From assembly GCA_050743625.1 (NCBI GenBank), contig JBOGED010000557.1, positions 1 through 5,303 of the forward strand: DNA of 5,303 nucleotides, given 5' to 3'. The DNA is from JBOGED01 sp050743625 (lineage in GTDB: Bacteria; Actinomycetota; Nitriliruptoria; Euzebyales; Egibacteraceae). The notes beneath the pieces are model-generated. The model saw only the letters and a list, made by a program, of their open reading frames with translations. It was not told the DNA's origin and did not search any database. The position numbers and the translations under genes were made by a program. Positions 1-5,303 of this stretch are shown piece by piece; the first letter of the stretch is position 1, and the number at the start of each line of letters is the position of its first letter.

Positions 1-8
1 GCACACAA

Positions 9-857
9 CTATCCCTTGACACCTCCCGCGGTCAGGCCGGACACGATCCGCTTTTGGAAGAGCAGGGCCACGATGATCATCGGCACCGTCGTGATCACAG
101 AGGCGGCGGTGATCGACCCGAGCGGGATCGAGAACTGGGTCGCCCCCGGGAAGTACGCCACGGCGACCGTGACCGTCTGGACCGCCAGGTCGCGTGGCGC
201 GAACACGCTCGCGAGCAGGAACTCGTTCCACGAGTAGACGAACACGAGGATGCCTGCGGCAAAGATCCCGGGCGCCGCCATCGGCACGACGACCCGCCAG
301 AAGGCCTGGAGCGGGGTCGCGCCGTCGACCCGCGCGGCCTCCTCCATGTCCGGCGGGATCGCCGCGAAGAAGGTCGTGAGCACGAAGATCGTGATTGGCA
401 ACGTGAACGCGGTGTACGGGATGTAGAGCCCCGGATAGGTGTTGAGCAGCCCGATGGTCCGCCACACCTCGTACAGCGGCGGCACCAGAGCGATCGGCGG
501 GAACAGGCTGACCGCCAGGACGGCGCCGAGGATCACGACCTTTCCCTTCAAGGGGAGTCGGACCAGCGCGTAGGCGGCCAGCGAGCCGACGGCCACGCAC
601 ACCACCGTCGTCGTTCCCGCCACGATCAGAGAGTTGCGCAGGTTGTAGACGAACCCGAAGCCGAAGACGGCGCGGTAGTTCTCGATCCCGAACGGCCCCG
701 TGAATGGATTCGGGCTGTTCAGCGCGACGTCTCCCTGCTTGAAGCTCGTCATCAACAGCCACACGAACGGCAGCAGGCACCACAGGACGACGATCGCGAG
801 CATGACAATCTTGGCAGCCTGCTGACCGCGGCTGGAGTGCTGGACGGCGGTGCTCAT
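9..857 (-). CDS. sugB: Sugar ABC transporter permease, SugB/MalG type
   Basis: This is one of the two membrane subunits forming the translocation channel of the importer. The protein has 282 residues, normal for MalG-type permeases (about 275-295). About six hydrophobic segments are visible, near residues 16-36, 76-98, 107-128, 143-163, 196-217 and 247-267. The cytoplasmic EAA loop that docks on the ATPase is intact: E173-A-A-x3-G179, nine residues, then V-V-V-P192. The ending FQKRIVSGLTAGGVKG closely matches my recollection of the SugB C-terminus of the mycobacterial trehalose importer. The ATG start at 855-857 has AGGAG (plus-strand 864-868) six bases upstream, inside the end of the preceding permease gene, and only 3 nt separate the two genes, so translation is probably coupled. 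Last gene of the operon in view; the stop lies 8 bases from the window edge, so what follows is unknown. The family call is very secure; the sugar is inferred. Confidence 0.96.
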   Translation of the reverse strand: MSTAVQHSSRGQQAAKIVMLAIVVLWCLLPFVWLLMTSFKQGDVALNSPNPFTGPFGIENYRAVFGFGFVYNLRNSLIVAGTTTVVCVAVGSLAAYALVRLPLKGKVVILGAVLAVSLFPPIALVPPLYEVWRTIGLLNTYPGLYIPYTAFTLPITIFVLTTFFAAIPPDMEEAARVDGATPLQAFWRVVVPMAAPGIFAAGILVFVYSWNEFLLASVFAPRDLAVQTVTVAVAYFPGATQFSIPLGSITAASVITTVPMIIVALLFQKRIVSGLTAGGVKG

Positions 858-860
858 CGC

Positions 861-1802
861 CTACTCCTGAGTGCCGAGGACAAGGTCCTTGCCGAGCAGG
901 GACACGAAGATCACGCCGACACCGAGGATGATCCCGAACGTCAAGGTCGACAGCGCGGATGCGTAGCCGGGGTTGACGGTCCGGACGACGTACTCGTTCA
1001 CCAGGATGGAGAGCGTCTCGGTGCCGAACTGGCCCTTTGTCATCACCCATGGCAGGTCGAACACCCGCAGCGCCTCAGTCGTGCGGAACAGCAACGCCAC
1101 CAGGATCGCGGGCTTGAGCAGCGGCAGCGTGATCTGCGTGAACCGCTGCCACGCGCTCGCGCCATCGACCCGCGAGCTCTCGTAGACCTCAGTCGGGATC
1201 GTCTGCAGTCCGGCGAGGAGGAGCAGCGCCACGAACGGTGCGGTCTTCCACACGTCCGCGAAGATGATCGCCGCCATGGGAGTGTTCGGTTGGCCCAGCC
1301 AGTTGAAATCCGCCGGGACGAACGGCAGGAAGTAGTTCACCGTCCCGGGCGTGACGTTGAACATGTACTGCCACATCGTCGCGGCCACGACTGTCGGGAT
1401 GACCCAAGGCACCAGGATCGTCGCCCGCGTGACCCCCCGGCCGACGAAGGTCTGGTTCATGATCAGCGCGAAGCCGAGGCCGATCATGAACTCACACGCG
1501 ACCGAGGCCATCGTGAACACGAACGTCGCGATCACCGAGTCCCAAGACCGCGCGGCCGTGAACGCCTGAACGTAGTTCGCCGCGCCGACACCGAACTGGG
1601 TGCGACCTATATAAAGGGAGAAGCTGACCACCGCCGCGTAGATGACGGGGAACAGCGCGACCAGCGCCATCACCGCCACTGAGGGGGCGAGGAACACCTG
1701 GGCAAGGCGGTTCTCCGCGAGTCCTTGGCGCTTTGCGACCTTGGGTTGAGGCGCCTGCCGCCCCGCTGCCCCCTGATCGGTCCTCGTGGCGGTGTCGCTC
1801 AC
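861..1802 (-). CDS. sugA: Sugar ABC transporter permease, SugA/MalF type
   Basis: Second channel-forming membrane subunit, 313 residues, pairing with the SugB-like permease. A polar N-terminal tail of about 34 residues precedes roughly six membrane segments near 35-58, 91-115, 124-145, 176-199, 229-247 and 286-306. The EAA loop is recognisable with a small variation: E208-S-S instead of E-A-A, then G214, nine residues and I-T-L-P227. Segments such as DVWKTAPF (183-190), LLLLAGL and DGASAW (213-218) read almost as in mycobacterial SugA. It lacks the large extra periplasmic domain of enterobacterial MalF, as is usual in this branch. The start is GTG at 1800-1802 and overlaps the TGA stop of the binding-protein gene (GTGA, 1799-1802). 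GGAGGG (plus-strand 1809-1814) sits six bases upstream and supports this start. Permease identity is very secure; trehalose-type substrate is inferred from resemblance. Confidence 0.96.
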   Translation of the reverse strand: MSDTATRTDQGAAGRQAPQPKVAKRQGLAENRLAQVFLAPSVAVMALVALFPVIYAAVVSFSLYIGRTQFGVGAANYVQAFTAARSWDSVIATFVFTMASVACEFMIGLGFALIMNQTFVGRGVTRATILVPWVIPTVVAATMWQYMFNVTPGTVNYFLPFVPADFNWLGQPNTPMAAIIFADVWKTAPFVALLLLAGLQTIPTEVYESSRVDGASAWQRFTQITLPLLKPAILVALLFRTTEALRVFDLPWVMTKGQFGTETLSILVNEYVVRTVNPGYASALSTLTFGIILGVGVIFVSLLGKDLVLGTQE

Positions 1803-3079
1803 GATGCTCCCTCCAGGATCTGCTGCCGCCGGTCGATTGTGGTCTGGATCGAGCGTTGGATCGCCTCGAGGGCGGACGGGACCGGCTTCTGACCGGTGTA
1901 GGCCGGGAAGATCTGCTCCTGCATCGCCACGCTGATGTCGTTGTAGAACGGGACCGGAGGGCGGGGTTGCGCGCCCGGCAGGACCTCCCCGAGCAACCTC
2001 ATCACCGGGTCGTCCTGCAGTTGCTCGTAGGCGGCCTTCAGAACGGGTGGCCGGGAAACCTCCGCGAGCGCGATCTGCGCCTGTTCATCGAGGGACGCGA
2101 AGCGGATGAACTCCCTGGCAAGGTCCTTCTTCTGCGAGAACCTGCTGACGGCCAGGTTGAACCCTCCGAGTGCCCCGGTGGTCTCCGCCGGGTCGAACAC
2201 GGGGAGGGGAGCGATGCCGTAGTTGCCGACAACCTCGGAGTTCGCGGGATCCGCCATGACCGCGAAGGTCGACGGCCAGTGGCGCATGAGGACGGCTTGG
2301 CCGGCCGCGAACGTCGTCTGCGCCTGCTGCTCTTGCATCGTGTTGAAGCTGGAGGCGTAGAAGCCCTCCTGTGCCGACGTCCGCATGAACTCGGCGGCGA
2401 TCCCCGCCGCGTCCGTGGTGTTGAACAAGACCTCGAACGGATCGTCGGTCAGGACCTCGCCGCCCGCTCCCCACAGCAGCTCGAGGTAGTTCACCACGAG
2501 CCCCTCGTACGCCGCTCCTTGGCCGACATAGGGGGCGATCCTCGCCTGCTCGGCAGCGGCCCTCCCTACCTGCACAGCTTCATCCCATGTCCTCGGCGGC
2601 GTCTGGACGAGGTCGGTCCGGTAGTAGAGAAAGCCCACGTTCGAGGTGTAGGGCATCACCCAGAACTGGCCCTGGTAGATCGCGGTCCTCAAGGGGCCCT
2701 CGAGGATCTTCTGCTCCGCCTCAGCTCGGAGGTCCTCCAGCGGATCGATCCACCCGTACTCGGCGAACTCGCCGGTCCAGATGACGTCGGTACCCAGCAC
2801 ATCGAATCCGGCGCCTTGGGCGTTGAGCTCCAGCCCGAATTGGATGCGCTGGCCGTCCGCGTCGTTGGGGAGGCGGTCGATCCGCACCGGCGTGTCGGGG
2901 TGAGTCTCGTTCCACAGCCGTGCGGTGGTGCGTTCAAGGCTCGCGGTGTCGGCGCCGCCGATCGCCCACACCAGCTGGTTCGGGCTCCGCGCCTGCGGCG
3001 ACGTGCCCCGCAGGCACGCCGTCGCGCCGAGCGACAGGATGCCGGCGAGCATCGCGCGCCTCGAGACTCGGTTCTGCAT
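1799..3079 (-). CDS. Sugar-binding lipoprotein of the ABC importer, LpqY-like
   Basis: Extracellular solute-binding protein of 426 residues (family 1, maltose/trehalose type) that captures the sugar and delivers it to the permeases. The signal peptide has R7-R8 in SRRAML, a hydrophobic stretch at 10-20 and a lipobox-like ATAC ending at C22, so the mature protein is probably lipid-anchored at C22; the RR pair suggests possible Tat export. D98-x-x-W101-x-x-E104-F-A-E107 and W110 match DVVWTAEFAEAGW as I recall it from mycobacterial LpqY. EGLVVNY (192-198), AGG (205-207), HWP (267-269) and GGFNLAV (305-311) also have LpqY counterparts. The C-terminal RPPVPFYNDIS (373-383) is typical of trehalose/maltose binders. 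The ATG start at 3077-3079 has AGGAGG (plus-strand 3088-3093) eight bases upstream, the best Shine-Dalgarno of the operon. Fourteen bases separate it from the ATPase gene. The binding-protein call is secure; the ligand (trehalose or another alpha-glucoside) is inference. Confidence 0.95.
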   Translation of the reverse strand: MQNRVSRRAMLAGILSLGATACLRGTSPQARSPNQLVWAIGGADTASLERTTARLWNETHPDTPVRIDRLPNDADGQRIQFGLELNAQGAGFDVLGTDVIWTGEFAEYGWIDPLEDLRAEAEQKILEGPLRTAIYQGQFWVMPYTSNVGFLYYRTDLVQTPPRTWDEAVQVGRAAAEQARIAPYVGQGAAYEGLVVNYLELLWGAGGEVLTDDPFEVLFNTTDAAGIAAEFMRTSAQEGFYASSFNTMQEQQAQTTFAAGQAVLMRHWPSTFAVMADPANSEVVGNYGIAPLPVFDPAETTGALGGFNLAVSRFSQKKDLAREFIRFASLDEQAQIALAEVSRPPVLKAAYEQLQDDPVMRLLGEVLPGAQPRPPVPFYNDISVAMQEQIFPAYTGQKPVPSALEAIQRSIQTTIDRRQQILEGAS

Positions 3080-3093
3080 GTCCTCGACCTCCT

Positions 3094-4293
<1,200 letters not shown>

Positions 4294-4316
4294 GCCCTCG
4301 CACCCCTCTCCGCCCG

Positions 4317-4350
4317 AAGCGGTTTACAACCTCGACATATGCCCACTGAA
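4317..4350 (-). promoter_or_regulatory. Candidate operon control region: weak promoter-like pair overlapping a LacI-type half-palindrome
   Basis: On the minus strand a weak pair TTCAGT (4345-4350) and TGTAAA (4323-4328), 16 bases apart, matches the sigma-70 consensus at 3 and 4 of 6 positions. Overlapping the second hexamer is AACCGCTT (4317-4324), an imperfect palindrome around a central CG (6 of 8 positions symmetric). That is the shape of operators bound by LacI-family sugar regulators. It lies 24 bases upstream of the ATPase start codon, where a bound repressor would block the operon. All of this is pattern matching on short sites in a GC-rich background; no regulator gene is in view. Confidence 0.25.
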
Positions 4351-4351
4351 T

Positions 4352-4369
4352 GGCGGGCTTATGCCTGCC
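4352..4369 (-). terminator. Short hairpin after the unknown gene, possible weak terminator
   Basis: Inverted repeat with 7-base arms (4352-4358 and 4363-4369) and a 4-base loop, 16 bases past the stop of the unknown-function gene. As plus-strand RNA it has seven pairs including one G-U. As RNA of the gene's own strand it has six pairs and an A-C mismatch. No T-run follows on either strand, so it is at best an inefficient or factor-dependent terminator. If it does not terminate, transcripts of the unknown gene would read into the transporter operon. Confidence 0.25.
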
Positions 4370-4385
4370 TTCGGGATCAAGTACG

Positions 4386-5096
4386 TCAGTCAGCTTGAGC
4401 CACGTACAGCGGTGTGCCTAATACAACAGAAACTTCTCGCGGCTCCTCATATGTGTGCCTTATCGTCTGTCCACTCATCATGCGCTTGGCAAGGAATTCA
4501 ACCTCCTGGACAGCGCCATTACGCATCTCGGCCATATCCACGACACGTCCCAATGCTTCCTGCTCTTCGGCCAAATTGAGCTGCATCATATCTATTGCCC
4601 CAATCGCGCCTTCGATGCTGTTGACCTCCAGCGCCTTACGGATCCATTCGGGCTCCCGCGCCAACACGGCCAGGATCGTAGGGGCGAGAGAGCCGGAATA
4701 GCCATGAGTTGTGCCGAGCACGTTCTCGGCTGAGCCGGTCAACACGACGTAGGACGAGTCCTTCTGGCCGGCAAAGAACACGATCTTGTGGTTCTTGCCG
4801 CAGTACTGCACCTCGGCAACACTCCAACGCATCGGAAGGCAGTCGGCGATCCATCGCGCTTCGTGATCATCGACGCTCCCTACCGAAGCATTCTCCCGAA
4901 GGTGGTGCTCGACGACTTGGAGACGGGAGACTCGGGTGTCGTTGTCAAGGACCTCAGTCTGGCGGCGAGCCGAGAAGATCTTGAGATCGATCGCGAATTC
5001 GTCAGCTATTTTCCTTTTGATCTGATTCGGCACCTGTGGGAGTAGCATGTCCACCTTCGAATCAGAGATATAGATATAGTAACGCAATACGGTCAA
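4386..5096 (-). CDS. Protein of unknown function, DUF7019-like
   Basis: Function unknown. From this TTG start the protein has 236 residues. The opening LRYYIYISDSKVDMLLPQ (4-21), the middle SVGSVDD (71-77), LPMRW (87-91) and FFAGQ (107-111), and the ending VVLGTPLYVAQ (224-234) resemble a family of actinomycete proteins that I believe is DUF7019; this is from memory. Residues 165-205 look helical and possibly coiled-coil. I see no signal peptide or membrane segment, so it is probably cytoplasmic. The start is uncertain: GGAGG (plus-strand 5100-5104) is only three bases from TTG 5094-5096. TTG at 5085-5087, giving MRYYIYISD, has a better-spaced G-rich site. GTG 5052-5054 and ATG 5046-5048 are further options. 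Three sampled 60-base rows hold 28-31 G/C, against 37-46 in three sampled operon rows, so composition differs sharply from the transporter genes, hinting at a separate origin. Same strand as the operon but separated by 92 bases, so a functional link is unproven. Confidence 0.85.
   Translation of the reverse strand: MTVLRYYIYISDSKVDMLLPQVPNQIKRKIADEFAIDLKIFSARRQTEVLDNDTRVSRLQVVEHHLRENASVGSVDDHEARWIADCLPMRWSVAEVQYCGKNHKIVFFAGQKDSSYVVLTGSAENVLGTTHGYSGSLAPTILAVLAREPEWIRKALEVNSIEGAIGAIDMMQLNLAEEQEALGRVVDMAEMRNGAVQEVEFLAKRMMSGQTIRHTYEEPREVSVVLGTPLYVAQAD
5067..5096 (-). promoter_or_regulatory. Candidate sigma-70 promoter at the 5' end of the unknown gene
   Basis: On the minus strand TTGACC (5091-5096, 5 of 6 to TTGACA) is followed after 18 bases by TATATC (5067-5072, 4 of 6 to TATAAT). 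A second TATATC lies directly upstream (5073-5078). This is the best promoter match I found in the window and sits in an AT-rich island. It overlaps the first ten codons of the longest reading frame, so a start site near 5060-5063 would force translation from GTG 5052-5054 or ATG 5046-5048. The competing reading is that these bases simply encode a conserved N-terminus rich in Y and I. Confidence 0.4.
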
Positions 5097-5130
5097 CCCC
5101 CTCCCCGGTGACCCCAGCCGTCCGCTCCAG

Positions 5131-5190
5131 GCCAGGGTACCGCCCTACACCGCCATCGGTGGCCCGCTGGCACCCTGAGTCCACCCTGGC
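5131..5190. repeat. Inverted repeat in the spacer before the tRNA gene
   Basis: GCCAGGGT (5131-5138) and ACCCTGGC (5183-5190) are a perfect 8-base inverted repeat with 44 bases between. Inside lies a smaller hairpin, CACCG (5148-5152) and CGGTG (5157-5161) around CCAT. The right arm ends directly before the candidate -10 box of the tRNA. Apart from this and the promoter candidates I see nothing else in 5097-5213. Confidence 0.4.
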
Positions 5191-5196
5191 TACAGT
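5167..5196 (+). promoter_or_regulatory. Candidate promoter of the tRNA-Arg gene
   Basis: CTGGCA (5167-5172, 4 of 6 to TTGACA) and TACAGT (5191-5196, 4 of 6 to TATAAT) are 18 bases apart on the plus strand. They would start transcription near 5203, about ten bases before the mature tRNA 5' end, a sensible leader length for a single tRNA gene. The match is moderate and rests mostly on position. Confidence 0.35.
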
Positions 5197-5213
5197 TCAC
5201 CCACATCCCCCGA

Positions 5214-5286
5214 GCCCCCGTAGCTCAGAGGATAGAGCAGTGGTTTCCTAAACCATGTGTCGTGAGTTCGAGTCTCGCCGGGGGCG
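5214..5286 (+). tRNA. trnR: tRNA-Arg, anticodon CCT
   Basis: A full cloverleaf can be folded by eye. The acceptor stem pairs 5214-5220 with 5279-5285 in all seven positions. The D arm pairs 5223-5226 with 5235-5238. The anticodon stem pairs 5240-5244 with 5252-5256 (one G-T), with loop TTCCTAA and anticodon CCT at 5247-5249. The variable loop is five bases, and the T arm pairs 5262-5266 with 5274-5278 (one T-G) around TTCGAGT. The discriminator base is G5286. CCT reads the arginine codon AGG, a minority codon used at least at R253 of the ATPase and at R28 and R213 of the unknown protein. CTG rather than CCA follows, so the CCA end must be added enzymatically, as for many actinomycete tRNAs. 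It is oriented away from the minus-strand genes. Confidence 0.96.
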
Positions 5287-5303
5287 CTGCGTCTGAGCAG
5301 GGG

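Noticed and set aside
4381..4407. GTACGT and ACGTAC inverted repeat across the end of the unknown gene
   Set aside because: Six-base arms with a 15-base loop, partly coding and with no T-run; too weak to call a terminator or operator.
4788..5045. Plus-strand 85-codon frame with protein-like composition, opposite the unknown gene
   Set aside because: It lies wholly antisense to a better supported frame, and its composition is explained by the balanced codon use of that gene.
5036..5251. Plus-strand 71-codon open frame running into the tRNA
   Set aside because: It crosses the start of the unknown gene, the spacer and half of the tRNA, its composition is P/S/R rich, and it resembles nothing.
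5287..5300. CTGC and GCAG pairing after the tRNA as a terminator
   Set aside because: Only four pairs and no T-run within the window, which ends too soon to judge.
5214..5303. tRNA gene as an integration site for a mobile element
   Set aside because: Only 17 bases beyond the tRNA 3' end are visible. No integrase, direct repeat of the tRNA 3' end or att core is seen, and the unknown gene lies on the 5' side, opposite to the usual insertion side.

Overview
The window comes from a GC-rich bacterium, most likely an actinomycete (Actinomycetota). Four things point there. Codon use in the transporter genes is strongly G/C biased. All four transporter proteins read most like the mycobacterial LpqY-SugABC trehalose importer. 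The fifth protein resembles a family of unknown function (DUF7019-like) that I associate mainly with Streptomyces and relatives. The tRNA gene does not encode its CCA end. No finer taxonomic placement is justified from sequence alone.

Layout. Positions 9-4293, all on the minus strand, hold one compact four-gene ABC sugar importer operon. Read in the direction of transcription it runs ATPase (4293-3094), lipoprotein solute-binding protein (3079-1799), SugA/MalF-like permease (1802-861) and SugB/MalG-like permease (857-9). Junctions are 14 nt, a 4-nt GTGA overlap and 3 nt, so the genes are almost certainly co-transcribed. The stretch 4294-4385 is the only leader of the operon in view. It holds a possible LacI-type operator and a weak promoter-like pair, and a small hairpin that may end the upstream gene.

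Positions 4386-5096 (minus) carry a 230-odd-residue protein of unknown function. It is visibly less GC-rich than the operon, and its TTG start coincides with a good -35 box. Positions 5097-5213 are non-coding and hold a tRNA promoter candidate and an inverted repeat. Positions 5214-5286 (plus) are a complete tRNA-Arg with anticodon CCT.

How it works together. The binding protein is anchored outside the membrane as a lipoprotein and captures a sugar, probably trehalose or a related alpha-glucoside. It hands the sugar to the SugA-SugB channel, and the ATPase dimer powers import. The window is a complete core importer with no sugar-processing enzyme or regulator in view. I see no clearly novel system here. 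The least explained parts are the low-GC unknown gene and the conflict between its start codon and a promoter.
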